From Tessaracoccus sp. MC1679 (GTDB taxonomy: Bacteria > Actinomycetota > Actinomycetes > Propionibacteriales > Propionibacteriaceae), in NCBI RefSeq assembly GCF_014164775.1, contig NZ_JACJGB010000005.1:248001-312000 (forward strand): DNA of 64,000 nucleotides, read 5' to 3'. Below, piece by piece: positions 49,955 to 59,365 of the stretch (positions are counted from its first letter, which is position 1; the number at the start of each line of letters is the position of its first letter). Both the position numbers and the translations under genes were made by a program. Under the pieces are notes generated by a model. That model was not told where the DNA came from and searched no databases. It saw only the letters and a program-made list of their open reading frames with translations.

Positions 49955-51226
49955 TCAGGCGGGTTGAGGGGCTTCGTGTAGATCGTCGTGCGTCGTCACC
50001 CAGAAGAGGCCGGCGATGAGCAGGCCGAGCACCAGCAGCGCCGACGTCAGAACGAAGGGCCAGCTGCGATCCATGCTCGACAGCCACCCGCTAATCCAGC
50101 CGAACGGGGCGGTGACCAGCATCACGCAGGTGCGCTGGATGGCCATCACCCGGGACCGCTCAGCCTGGTCCACGTGTAGCGCCACCAACGACTCCGCCAG
50201 CATGAACAGGATCCCACCGCCGAAGGCATCGAGGATCAGGCAGATGCCAAGGAGCGCGTAGGTTGACAGGCTGGCCGCGCCGTCGGGGGAGGGGATGCCC
50301 ACCAGGAGCGCCTGGCCGGCGAAGTAGACGCCGAATCCGATCAGCGTCGGCGCCTTCAAGTGCTTGGAGTGGGTGAGCAGTGGGATGAGCGTGAAGAAGA
50401 ACAGCACGGACAGCAGCGACCGCACCATCGGGAAGAACGGCAGCAGCGCGTCGGGAACGCCCAGACGCTGATTGATCACCACCTGCCAGAACGTGGCATT
50501 GACCAGCGTGACGGCGCCCACGATCGCAGCGATGCTGAGCGAGAACATCGTGCCCTTTGATCGAAGGATGAGCCCGAGTACGCCGCGATACTCCGACAGG
50601 GACTTCCAGATGCTCACGCCGCGCGTCTGCTCCATCCGCACAACTCCCGTCGCGGTCTCCGTCGTGTAGCGGTACAGGAGCCAGATCTTGATCGACATGA
50701 TGAAGAAGGCGTTGAGGTACAGGATCCGCACCGCGAGTTCGAGACCCAGGCCCGAGACCAGGACGGCTGCGATGGGCGCGAACAGCGCGGAGAACTCCGC
50801 CGCGACCTTGATGAGCGAGTAGACCTTCGGGATCTCGGCGCGGTCGACATCCTCCACCAGCAGGCAGTCCCACGAGTTCTGCGTGACCTGCCACGCGCCG
50901 TTGATGACGGATGCGACAAGGAACCACCAGAAGTTCTGCGCGAAAGCCCAGATCAGGCAGGGGATGGCCCAGGCGATGATGTCGAAGACCGCGGTGGTCA
51001 TCCGTCGGCCGAGCTTGTCGGTGATGACACCGCTGAGCAGCCCGAAGACCACCTGGGACAGCATCGAGATGGTGGCGAGCAGCCCGATCTGCGCGTCGCG
51101 CACTCCCAACGCCAGCATGAACACCGACGCATACGGCAACACCAGCATCATCGAGAGCCCCCACAGGGGCTCGGTGTAGACCGACGCGCGGCCGTTGCCG
51201 CGGAGCCCAAGGAGGGTGATGATCAT
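49955..51226 (-). CDS. MFS-type transporter, substrate unknown
   Basis: 423 residues with 11-12 hydrophobic segments. LSGVITDKLGRRMTTAVFD is MFS motif A. The start is set at ATG 51226 (MIITLLGLRGNGRASVYTEPLWG), since the longer frame upstream is shadow-like. NSWDCLLVEDVDRAEIPKVYSLIKV is a conserved-looking cytoplasmic loop. No substrate or operon partner can be inferred. Confidence 0.82.
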   Translation of the reverse strand: MIITLLGLRGNGRASVYTEPLWGLSMMLVLPYASVFMLALGVRDAQIGLLATISMLSQVVFGLLSGVITDKLGRRMTTAVFDIIAWAIPCLIWAFAQNFWWFLVASVINGAWQVTQNSWDCLLVEDVDRAEIPKVYSLIKVAAEFSALFAPIAAVLVSGLGLELAVRILYLNAFFIMSIKIWLLYRYTTETATGVVRMEQTRGVSIWKSLSEYRGVLGLILRSKGTMFSLSIAAIVGAVTLVNATFWQVVINQRLGVPDALLPFFPMVRSLLSVLFFFTLIPLLTHSKHLKAPTLIGFGVYFAGQALLVGIPSPDGAASLSTYALLGICLILDAFGGGILFMLAESLVALHVDQAERSRVMAIQRTCVMLVTAPFGWISGWLSSMDRSWPFVLTSALLVLGLLIAGLFWVTTHDDLHEAPQPA

Positions 51227-51317
51227 GGGGTTGCGTCCGCGTAGCACTGCCCAAGTCAACCTGGGTTTGTGAGCGCTGTCCACCGATGCCGGCAGCAGCC
51301 GCGGCCATGGCACCGTG

Positions 51318-51713
51318 TCAGTCGGGCTGATCGCTCCCGATGATCTCGATTCGCACATGATGGCGCCGGTCCCACGCCAACACGGCGTGAACGGTGAGGC
51401 CGTCGTCATGCACACCGGCCAACAGAACGGCCGAACCGCGGATGACCGCCACCGCAGCGAAGCCGAGACCGCCCTTGCCGTCGCCCCTGGCCAGCACCGT
51501 TGTACCATCTGCGAATCGGAGCCGGACCACACCGTCGGAGCCGTAGCCCTCCGCTCCGCGCAAGGGGGTGCCACGGTTCTGCACCCGTGAGAGGTCAGCC
51601 ACCAGATGTCGTGTCAAGGACGCACGATGCTCAGCCGCCGTCGCATCCAGCGCAGCGTGCAGGTCATCGTCGAACAGGTCGTCGAAGGAGTCGTCGTGCG
51701 TGCGTTCCCGCAT
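51318..51713 (-). CDS. Hypothetical protein with acidic N-terminus
   Basis: 131 residues beginning MRERTHDDSFDDLFDDDLHAAL. The middle (VVRLRFADGTTVLARGDGKGG) looks like a small beta-rich fold. No family recognised and no signal or membrane segment. Divergent from the ABC exporter; possible -10 CATACT five nt upstream of ATG 51713. Confidence 0.55.
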   Translation of the reverse strand: MRERTHDDSFDDLFDDDLHAALDATAAEHRASLTRHLVADLSRVQNRGTPLRGAEGYGSDGVVRLRFADGTTVLARGDGKGGLGFAAVAVIRGSAVLLAGVHDDGLTVHAVLAWDRRHHVRIEIIGSDQPD

Positions 51714-51809
51714 GATCCAGTATGGCCTCAGGGGACCCCGGGATGAAAGGCACTGACCTCGAAAAGTGGAGGTGAGCCCCTGCGGGCCGCCCGGTTCATG
51801 CTGCGGGTT

Positions 51810-51815
51810 TATGGT
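51810..51815 (+). promoter_or_regulatory. -10 element (TATGGT) for the ABC exporter operon, leaderless spacing
   Basis: TATGGT-N6-ATG(51822). This selects MSHLGKHV as the N-terminus over an upstream in-frame ATG at 51798. Confidence 0.6.
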
Positions 51816-51821
51816 GGCTGC

Positions 51822-52580
51822 ATGAGCCACCTCGGGAAGCACGTGGCTACGGCCGCGACCTCGGACGCACCTGTCATCAGCGCCATCCGTGCCTCGAACC
51901 TCCGCAGGACGTACGGCACCCTTGCCACCGCGGTCAACGCGCTCGAGGACGTGACGTTCGAGATCCCCCGCGGTGAGTTCGTGGTGCTGCTGGGGCCGAG
52001 CGGTTCGGGCAAGACAACGATGCTCAACGTCATCGGAGCCTTAGATGCGCCGACCGCCGGTTCGCTGGAGGTGATGGCCACTTCGCTGTCCGACATGAAC
52101 GAGGACGAGCGCACGCGCTACCGACTCTCCACCATCGGCTTCGTCTTCCAGTTCTTCAACCTGGTCCCCACGCTCACCGCACTCGAGAACGTCTCACTCC
52201 TCGCAGAGATCACCGGGGCCCAGGCGGGCGAGCGCGCCCGCCGGGCCCTCGACCAGGTGGGTCTGGGGGACCGCACGGACCACTTCCCCGGCCAACTCTC
52301 CGGCGGCGAGCAGCAACGGGTCTCCATCGCGCGCGCCCTGGTGAAGGACGTGCCGCTCCTCCTCTGCGACGAGCCGACGGGCGCCCTCGACATCGACACC
52401 GGCACACACATCCTCCGGGTGCTGCGCGACACCACCGATCGGGGCTGCACAGTCCTGCTCGTGACCCACAACTCCGAGATCGCCCGCATGGCGGATCGTG
52501 TCCTCCGCCTCAGAGACGGTCGCCTGGTCAGTGATGAGCCGAATGCGACGCCGGTCGCACCCGAGGACCTCCGGTGGTGA
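51822..52580 (+). CDS. ABC transporter ATP-binding protein (LolD/MacB type)
   Basis: 252 residues. Walker A LLGPSGSGKTTML, Q-loop VFQFFNLVPTLTALEN, signature LSGGEQQRVSIARAL, Walker B LLLCDEPTGALD, H-loop VTHNSE. The pattern is that of ATPases that pair with FtsX-like permeases in lipoprotein or peptide export and mechanotransmission. A 30-residue N-terminal extension precedes the usual start. Overlaps the permease gene by 7 nt. Confidence 0.93.
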   Translation: MSHLGKHVATAATSDAPVISAIRASNLRRTYGTLATAVNALEDVTFEIPRGEFVVLLGPSGSGKTTMLNVIGALDAPTAGSLEVMATSLSDMNEDERTRYRLSTIGFVFQFFNLVPTLTALENVSLLAEITGAQAGERARRALDQVGLGDRTDHFPGQLSGGEQQRVSIARALVKDVPLLLCDEPTGALDIDTGTHILRVLRDTTDRGCTVLLVTHNSEIARMADRVLRLRDGRLVSDEPNATPVAPEDLRW

Positions 52581-54943
52581 AGAGCCTTCGCCTCAAACGC
52601 CGCCGGGACATCGCCCGGCAGCGTGGCCAGTTCCTCTCCGTGCTGGCCACGATCGTGCTCGGTGTGATGATGTTCGCCGCAACCTACGACGCCTACCGCA
52701 ACCTCGAGGCCTCCTACAACGGCACCTACCGCCGCCTCGCCTTCGCCGACGTGACCGTCACCGGCGGCACCTCCGGGCTGAACGACGCGCTCGCAGCCAT
52801 CGACGGCGTCGCCTCGGTGGAGCGACGTCGTCAGGCCGACGTACCACTCCGGGTGGGGGACACGGTCCTCCTGGGCCGCATCGTCTCCCTCACCAACGAC
52901 GTCAACCTGCTTGACGTCGTTGCCGGCGAACACCCGGGCGGTGGGAGCGCCGCCGGGATCGTGGAGACCCATCTGGCCGAGCACTTTGGGCTGAGACAGG
53001 GCGACACCGTCGAGGTGTTGACGAACTCAGGCTGGAGCGCTGTGGCGGTGTCCGGGGAGGCGGTGTCCGCCGAGTACCTGTGGCCCGCGCGCAGCTCCCA
53101 GGAGTTCTTCGAGGCTCCGGGAAGCTTCGGGGTCCTGTTCGTGACTGACGATGTCCTCGACTCCATCGACGAGACCCAGATACTGCCCCAGCTCCTGGTG
53201 CTCTACCACCCCGACGCAGACACAGTCACTCTCGATGACGCCGTCCGCAGTACAGCACTCAAGGACGGTGCGGAGGCGGTGGTGACCCGCGCGGACCAGC
53301 CGTCGAACAAGGCGCTGAACCTGGACGTCACCGGGTTCGAGCAGATGGCCGTGTTCTTCCCGGCCATGTTCCTCCTCGTCTCCGGACTCGCCGCATACAC
53401 GCTTCTGACGCGGGTGGTGCACTCGCAGCGCAGCGTCATCGGCACGCTCCGGGCGAACGGATTCTCGCGGGGCACTGTGCTCTGGCACTATCTGTCCTAC
53501 GGGCTCTGGCTCGGGACACTGGGGGCGGTGCTCGGGATCGCTCTCGGCATTCCCGCCGGGTGGACGATGACGGCGGCCTATACCGCAGAACTGGGGATTC
53601 CGGACACGATCCGGGAGCTGCGGTGGATCACCCCGATCGGCGGCATCACCTTCGGGGTCGCTGTGGGTCTGCTGTCTGCCTGGGTCCCTGCGCGCGCGGC
53701 AGTTCGCCTGGAGCCCGCCGAGGCGCTTCGGGGCGACTCGCCCGCGTCATCCACGCGCCGTAGCCTCCTCGACCGTGTCTTCCCTCCATCTTCCGGGCTG
53801 CCTGTGCAGTGGCTGATGGTGGTGCGCGGCATCGGTCGCAACCCCCGCCGCAGTTCATCGGTGGTGGTGGCGATCGTTCTGGCCATGACTCTCGTCTACA
53901 CCACTTGGGCCATGGTCGACACTGTCACGATCCTCCTCGACCGCCACTTCAGCGAGATCAACCGCCACGACGGCGACGTCGTGACGTCCGTGCCCGTGGA
54001 CGACGCGGTGGTGGCGGCAGTCGCGGGGGTGCCCGGCGTCCGGACCGCCGAGCCGGTGGTGGTGCTCGAAGCCTCACTTCAGGGGCCGGACGACACCTAC
54101 TCAACCACCCTGTTCGCGCACGTGTCCGGGACCGAGGTCCACGGCTTCGTGACGCCCAGCGGCAGGGGACCGACCACGGGTGTCGTCGTCGGCGAAGCGG
54201 TCCTGGGTGAGACCGGTGCGGAGGTGGGCGGCATGCTGCGGGTGTCGCTGCCGACCCTCGGCGTCACTTTCGACGCCACGATCGAAGACACCGTGCGGGA
54301 GCCGATGGGCAGCCCGGTGTACCTGACCCGGGAGATGCTGGAGGAAGTGCTCGGCACCGACGGCGGCCGCGGGTGGCGGGAGGCGATGACGCGGCCGGGG
54401 ACCTCGGTGATCGCCCTGGTGCTGGACGATGATGCCGACCGCGACGCGGCGCTGGATGAGGTGCGCGACCTGCCCGCTGTGGCCGCCGTCACCGACGTCC
54501 GGGCGGTGTGGATGATGATCGAGCAGTACCTGGGGCTCTTCTACCTGATTGTGGGCCTGATGTTGGCCTTCGGCGGCGTGCTTGCGGTGGCGCTGATCTA
54601 CAACGTCGTCTCGGTCAATCTGGCGGAGCGAACAGGGGAACTCGCCACCATGCGCGCCAACGGCGTCTCGCACCGCAGGATCGGCGCCTACGTCATGGCG
54701 GAGAACATGATCCTGACTGCGTTCGGCGTGATACCAGGGGGCGTCGTCGCGCACGCAGCAGCATCCTGGCTGATGTCCACCTACTCCACCGACATGCTCT
54801 CGTTCGAACTGGAGGCCCGGCCGGCCACCATGGCGCTCACCATCCTGGCCATGCTTCTGGTCACGGCGGTCTCGCTGCGGCCTGGGATACGCGCGGTTCG
54901 GCGTCTGGATGTCGCTACCGCGGTGCGCGAGCGCTCGCAATGA
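52574..54943 (+). CDS. ABC transporter permease with two FtsX domains
   Basis: 789 residues, GTG start overlapping the ATPase. An N-terminal helix (about 18-38) and a large extracellular domain are followed by FtsX helices around 255-375. A second helix (about 425-450), another extracellular domain and C-terminal helices from about 650 to 770 complete the duplicated MacB/FtsX arrangement. VIGTLRANGFSRGTVLWHYLSYG and LATMRANGVSHRRIGAYVMAEN are the paired FtsX signatures. With the ATPase it forms one transporter, likely moving lipids, lipoproteins or peptides; substrate unknown. Confidence 0.9.
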   Translation: MVKSLRLKRRRDIARQRGQFLSVLATIVLGVMMFAATYDAYRNLEASYNGTYRRLAFADVTVTGGTSGLNDALAAIDGVASVERRRQADVPLRVGDTVLLGRIVSLTNDVNLLDVVAGEHPGGGSAAGIVETHLAEHFGLRQGDTVEVLTNSGWSAVAVSGEAVSAEYLWPARSSQEFFEAPGSFGVLFVTDDVLDSIDETQILPQLLVLYHPDADTVTLDDAVRSTALKDGAEAVVTRADQPSNKALNLDVTGFEQMAVFFPAMFLLVSGLAAYTLLTRVVHSQRSVIGTLRANGFSRGTVLWHYLSYGLWLGTLGAVLGIALGIPAGWTMTAAYTAELGIPDTIRELRWITPIGGITFGVAVGLLSAWVPARAAVRLEPAEALRGDSPASSTRRSLLDRVFPPSSGLPVQWLMVVRGIGRNPRRSSSVVVAIVLAMTLVYTTWAMVDTVTILLDRHFSEINRHDGDVVTSVPVDDAVVAAVAGVPGVRTAEPVVVLEASLQGPDDTYSTTLFAHVSGTEVHGFVTPSGRGPTTGVVVGEAVLGETGAEVGGMLRVSLPTLGVTFDATIEDTVREPMGSPVYLTREMLEEVLGTDGGRGWREAMTRPGTSVIALVLDDDADRDAALDEVRDLPAVAAVTDVRAVWMMIEQYLGLFYLIVGLMLAFGGVLAVALIYNVVSVNLAERTGELATMRANGVSHRRIGAYVMAENMILTAFGVIPGGVVAHAAASWLMSTYSTDMLSFELEARPATMALTILAMLLVTAVSLRPGIRAVRRLDVATAVRERSQ

Positions 54944-55003
54944 ACAGCGCCCCCGAACCACGGAGGAGCGCTGTCCACGGCATTCAGAGCCCCCACGTGC
55001 GCC

Positions 55004-56898
55004 CTACGGTAGAACAATGTTGAAGCCCGGGTCAGGCTGATCCAGAGCCGACATCAGGCGGCCCAGCACCCCCGGGTCGCCGGTGACGTCCACGCCCGCG
55101 TCGGCGAATCCCTCGGGGGCGAGTTGTCCGGTCAGGAGCCCGTTCAGTGCGGCTCTGCTGAGCCTCAGTGACACGTCAGCTTCGGTCGGCTGGGGTGCGG
55201 TGGACTGGGTGAGGACTCCATTGGTCAGGGTGAGCCGATGCCGAACCCCGGCGTCTGTGATGTCGAAGTCAAACGACAACCGATCATCCCAACACAGCGG
55301 GGCATTGACCCGGATGGCCAACGAGTCGAACAACTGCGTCGGCGTCAGGGCAGCCAAGATATCGGGTGTCACACTGGAGACCGGTGTCCCGAATGCCCCG
55401 TGCCGGAGTTCGTGGGCGCCGGACAGGTAGGCGCAGCGCCATGTACCGCACTCGGACCCGTAGCCGAGCTGCTCCAGTGTGTCGGCCAGCAGTTCCTTCG
55501 CGTCCTTGTGGTCTGGTTGGGCGAACACGACGTGGCCCAGCACCTCGGCCACCCACCGGAAGTCGCCGGCGTCGAACGAGTCTCGGGCCTTGGCCACGAC
55601 GGCGTCCGCCCCGCCCATGAACTCCAGGTACCTCTTGCCCGCCTCGACCGGGGGATGCTTCCACAGGTTGACCGGATTTCCGTCGTACCAGCCCATGTAG
55701 CGCTGATAGATCGCCTTGACGTTGTGGCTGACCGACCCGTAGTAACCCCGGGCGTGCCACGCATTCTCCAGCGCAGGCGGCATCTGGATCACCTCGGCAA
55801 TCTCGATGCCGGTCATGCCCTGGTTCATCATCCGCAGCGTCTGATCGTGGAGATAGGCATAAAGGTCCCGCTGCTGACCCAGGTACTCCATGCACCGCTC
55901 ATGCCCCCAGGTGGGCCAATGGTGGGAGGAGAAGATCACATCGGTATCGGCACCGAACAGGTCGATCGCCTCGGTCAGATACTGCGCCCACGCGTGAGGA
56001 TCACGCACCAGTGCACCGCGGATGGTGAGAATGTTGTGCAGAGTGTGGCTGGCGTTCTCGGCCAGGCACAGGACCCTCAGATCGGGGAAGAAGAAGTGGA
56101 ACTCTGAGGGCGCCTCCGTGCCAGGCGCCATCTGAAACACCATCCGGACACCGTCGACCGTGAGCTCCTCGCCCGTGGTGGACACGTCGACCGTGGGCGC
56201 GATCAGCGTGAACTCACCCGTCGAGGTGGTCTGCGCCAGGCCCGCCCCCACCTGCCCCTGAGGGCCGCGGTCCAGGGCAGCCCCGTACATGTAGCCAGCA
56301 CGCCGGTTCATGGCGGTACCGGCGAACACATTCTCAGCAACGGCATGCGCCATGAAACCAGACGGGGCGATGATCTGCACCAGCCCGGCATCGACGTCGG
56401 CCTCATCCACCACCCCGCGGACGCCCCCGAAGTGGTCCGCGTGGCTGTGGGTATAGATCACAGCGGTCACGGGGCGCCCACCGCGATGCTCGCGGTAGAG
56501 GGCGAGCGCGGCGCGTGCCGGTTCCGCCGTCAGGAGGGGATCGATGACGATGATGCCCGTGTCGCCCTCAACGACCGTCATCACCGAGAGATCGAGCCCT
56601 CGCACCTGGTAGATGCCCGGCACCACCTCGAACAAGCCCTGCTCGATCAGGAGGTTGGACTGGCGCCACAGGCTGGGATTCACGGTCAGCGGGGCCTCGG
56701 CCTTGAGGAATCCGTACGAATCGATGTCCCACACCACGCGGCCGTCGTCGGCACGCACGAGACGCCCGGTTTCAGGGCCGCGATGAAACCCCGATGGGCG
56801 TCGTCGATGTCCTGACTGTCCCCGAACGGCAGAGTCCGGGTCAGAAGTTCGTGATTGGTGGCGATGGTGGCGGTGGCGGGCTTGCTGCTGGTATCCAT
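55004..56898 (-). pseudogene. Alkyl sulfatase (SdsA-like metallo-beta-lactamase) with a frameshift near its N-terminus
   Basis: Most of the protein (584 residues) is open at 55004-56758: MBL zinc motif YTHSHADHFGG, ENASHTLHNI and the FSSHHWPTWG region, then dimerisation and SCP2-like domains as in SdsA1. The family N-terminus lies in another frame at 56898-56770 (HELLTRTLPFGDSQDIDDAHRGFIAAL) with AAGGAG before its ATG. The join needs one extra base near 56763-56769. Family members hydrolyse sulfate esters such as SDS. Whether this copy is made depends on the frameshift being real; an internal restart would lose only the N-terminal 45 or so residues. Confidence 0.75.
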
Positions 56899-56959
56899 GA
56901 AGAGCTCCTTGAGAGTGGGAAACGTTGCTGAGTCAGTCGGCGCCGTGCAGCGCAGACAT

Positions 56960-57499
56960 TCAGCCCTTCAGTTTCTCGGGTCGCACCCTGCCGATCATCA
57001 TGAGGCTGAGCCCCTCCAGGAGCGTCTGGATGCCCAGCAGCGTGCCGAGGAGCGTGAGGGTGGCGGCGCCGAGGTTGAAGAGGACGAAGAACCCCAGCCC
57101 CAAGGACACCAGGCCGCTGAGGATCAGGAGCAGACGTCCGCTCTCCGCCCCGAACGCCCAGGCCATGCGGGTCAGTCCGCTGACGAAGAAGGTCACGCCC
57201 GCCCCGAGGGTGAGAGCGACGGCCCCCACCACCGGGTTGCGGAGGATGAACAGCCCGATCACCGCCAGAATCGCACCACCCAGGACGGCTGACCACAAGC
57301 CGCCGGTCTTGATCCGGAAGAACGATGCCGCGAGGAGGATGACACCCGAGAGCATGGTGGTCCACCCGATGACGAACACTGAGATCGCGGTGGCGAACAC
57401 AGCGTTTCCTAGCAGGAACAGCCCTCCCAGCACCAGCACGATGCCGAGAATGACGTCCCAGGCTGTCCTCTTCGACGAAGCTGTTGTGGTTGACGTCAT
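56960..57499 (-). CDS. HdeD-family membrane protein (DUF308)
   Basis: 179 residues with six hydrophobic segments in three similar pairs, the HdeD/DUF308 layout (ILGIVLVLGGLFLLGNAVFA, GAILAVIGLFILRNPVVG, LSGLVSLGLGFFVLFN). E. coli HdeD is linked to acid resistance; here the role is unknown. GAGGGAG lies 4 nt before the ATG. It follows the alkyl sulfatase on the same strand but starts 62 nt upstream of it, so it may share a transcript. Confidence 0.88.
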   Translation of the reverse strand: MTSTTTASSKRTAWDVILGIVLVLGGLFLLGNAVFATAISVFVIGWTTMLSGVILLAASFFRIKTGGLWSAVLGGAILAVIGLFILRNPVVGAVALTLGAGVTFFVSGLTRMAWAFGAESGRLLLILSGLVSLGLGFFVLFNLGAATLTLLGTLLGIQTLLEGLSLMMIGRVRPEKLKG

Positions 57500-57633
57500 G
57501 GGACTCCCTCTGTTGTTCGTGACACCAGTATCGGGAGGTACAACGGCGGGGAGGTCACCCGTTGCGGGTGAACCGGGATGAGGAGTCAGTGGACCGTGCA
57601 GGCTGACGGCGTCGGCGCAGTTGCCCGGACATG

Positions 57634-57671
57634 CCGCGACCCCCCATCTGTGTCCAGATGGGGGGTCGCGG
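57634..57671 (-). terminator. Strong 17-bp hairpin after cspA
   Basis: 57634-57650 pairs perfectly with 57655-57671 around the 4-nt loop TGTC. It begins 36 nt after the cspA stop on the minus strand. No T-tract, as is usual in high-GC actinobacteria. Confidence 0.8.
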
Positions 57672-57707
57672 TGCTCAAGCCCTAGGAGATGCCTACCGGC
57701 ACCTCAC

Positions 57708-57911
57708 TCAGAGGGGGCGGATGTTCGCAGCTTGGAGGCCCTTCGGGCCGCGCTCGGTCTCGTACTCAACCTTCTGGTTCTCCTCGAGGTTGCGGTGTCC
57801 CGCACCAGCGATCGCGCTGAAGTGCGCAAACACATCGGCCGTGCCGTCATCGGGAGCGATGAAGCCGTAGCCCTTGTCGGAGTTGAACCATTTGACGGTG
57901 CCAGTGGCCAT
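57708..57911 (-). CDS. cspA: Cold-shock protein (CspA family)
   Basis: 67 residues, one OB-fold cold-shock domain. RNP1 [11 protein letters not shown] and RNP2 VFAHFSAI are present. It binds single-stranded RNA/DNA and melts mRNA structure. AGAAGGA precedes ATG 57911; a long structured leader and a strong downstream hairpin fit an abundant, regulated transcript. Confidence 0.96.
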   Translation of the reverse strand: MATGTVKWFNSDKGYGFIAPDDGTADVFAHFSAIAGAGHRNLEENQKVEYETERGPKGLQAANIRPL

Positions 57912-57934
57912 AACGTCATTCCTTCTTATTTCTG

Positions 57935-57951
57935 GACCACACTGTGTGGTC
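57935..57951. promoter_or_regulatory. 17-nt perfect palindrome in the cspA leader
   Basis: GACCACACTGTGTGGTC (8 bp arms about one base) lies 24 nt before the cspA start and about 8 nt downstream of TAAGAT (57960-57965, minus), the likely -10. It may be a hairpin at the mRNA 5' end or a repressor operator. Confidence 0.6.
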
Positions 57952-58009
57952 GTTCTACGATCTTAGGCCATCGAGCCCAGGATGTCGGCATTCCGGCCCC
58001 AGACTGATC

Positions 58010-58015
58010 TAGGAT
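58010..58015 (+). promoter_or_regulatory. -10 element (TAGGAT) for the ktrBA genes, leaderless spacing
   Basis: TAGGAT-N6-ATG(58022). It lies 45 bp from the cspA -10 on the other strand, so the two share a short divergent region. Confidence 0.6.
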
Positions 58016-58021
58016 CGGCCC

Positions 58022-59365
58022 ATGCGGCTCACTCGGTGGCTGGGCCATCCGGCCCGTGTGGTGCCGTCCGTGTACCTCTTGGCCATCGTTCTCGGCACCG
58101 GATTGCTCATGCTTCCGGCCGCCACCACCACCGGGGAGTCGGCGCCTCTCCTGCACGCCTCGTTCACCGCCGTGTCGGCGATCTGCATCACCGGGCTGAC
58201 CACCGTGGACACCGCCACCTTCTGGAGCCCTTTCGGGCAGTTCATCATCATGGCACTCATCCAGGTGGGTGGCTTCGGCATCGTTACGCTGGCGAGTCTG
58301 CTCACGCTGCTCGCCACTGGGCGGATCTCCCTGCAGGGGTCACTGTTGGCCGGTCAGGAACTCCGCACGGGGTTCGGAGGGGTTCTGCGCATCCCGAAGA
58401 TGATTGCCGCCGTGATGCTGGCGGCAGAGGCCGTCACCGCCGCGGTGCTCACCGTCTCGTTCCGTCCCTACACCGAGAGCTGGGCCTCGGCTGCCTGGCA
58501 GGGCGTCTTCCACGCCATCTCGGCGTTCAACAACGCCGGCTTCGCGCTCTACAGCGACAACCTGATGAGTTTCGTGGGGGATCCCGCCATCATCGTGCCG
58601 ATCTGTGTCGCCGTCGTGGTGGGAGGCCTCGGGTTCCCGGTGCTTCTCGAGGTGGGGCGCCGGGTTTTCCGCCGTGGGAACCGGGCCCTCGGGTGGAGCA
58701 CCCACACGAGGCTCACTGTGGCGGGCACGGTCTCGCTCCTGCTGCTGGGGGCGCTGGTTTTCGGGATCGCCGAGTGGAACAACCCCCGCACTATCGGCTC
58801 CATGCCGTGGGACGACCGGGCGCTCGCCGTGCTGGCCGGTGCGGTGTTCCCGCGGACGGCCGGGTTCAACTCCATCGACTACGGCCAGGCGAGCGAGACG
58901 ACGCTTGGTCTCTACTACCTGCTGATGTTCGTCGGCGGGGGATCGGCCGGCACGGCGGGTGGCATCAAGATCGGCACCATCGGCATCATCCTTGCCACCG
59001 TCGTCGCGGAGCTTCGCGGCGAGAACCAGGTGGTGGTCGGTCATCGCGCCATCCCCGCGACCGTGCAGCGCGCGGCCCTCGCCGTCGTCATGCTCGGCGC
59101 CGGAGTGGTTGCCCTGGCCACCCTCTTCATCGTCGTCGATGACGAGTTCACGCTGCAGCAGGTCCTCTTCGAGACGATCTCGGCCTTCGGAACAGTCGGC
59201 GTGTCCACCGGCATCACCCCGCACCTGCGTCCGGAGTCCCTGATGGTCCTTATGCTGTTGATGTATCTGGGGCGGGTGGGAACGGTGTCGGTTGCGGCCG
59301 CACTGGCCCTGCGGACCCGCCACCGCCATTACGTCCTCCCAGAGGAGCAGCCAATTGTTGGGTAG
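58022..59365 (+). CDS. ktrB: Potassium uptake channel subunit KtrB/TrkH
   Basis: 447 residues, four repeated M1-P-M2 modules. The selectivity-filter loops carry the conserved Gly: ICITGLTTVD, AFNNAGFALY, FPRTAGFNSID and TVGVSTGITP. At this length it matches KtrB better than the 483-residue TrkH. It moves K+ (with or without Na+) and is gated by KtrA, encoded next. Stop overlaps ktrA by 11 nt. Confidence 0.93.
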   Translation: MRLTRWLGHPARVVPSVYLLAIVLGTGLLMLPAATTTGESAPLLHASFTAVSAICITGLTTVDTATFWSPFGQFIIMALIQVGGFGIVTLASLLTLLATGRISLQGSLLAGQELRTGFGGVLRIPKMIAAVMLAAEAVTAAVLTVSFRPYTESWASAAWQGVFHAISAFNNAGFALYSDNLMSFVGDPAIIVPICVAVVVGGLGFPVLLEVGRRVFRRGNRALGWSTHTRLTVAGTVSLLLLGALVFGIAEWNNPRTIGSMPWDDRALAVLAGAVFPRTAGFNSIDYGQASETTLGLYYLLMFVGGGSAGTAGGIKIGTIGIILATVVAELRGENQVVVGHRAIPATVQRAALAVVMLGAGVVALATLFIVVDDEFTLQQVLFETISAFGTVGVSTGITPHLRPESLMVLMLLMYLGRVGTVSVAAALALRTRHRHYVLPEEQPIVG

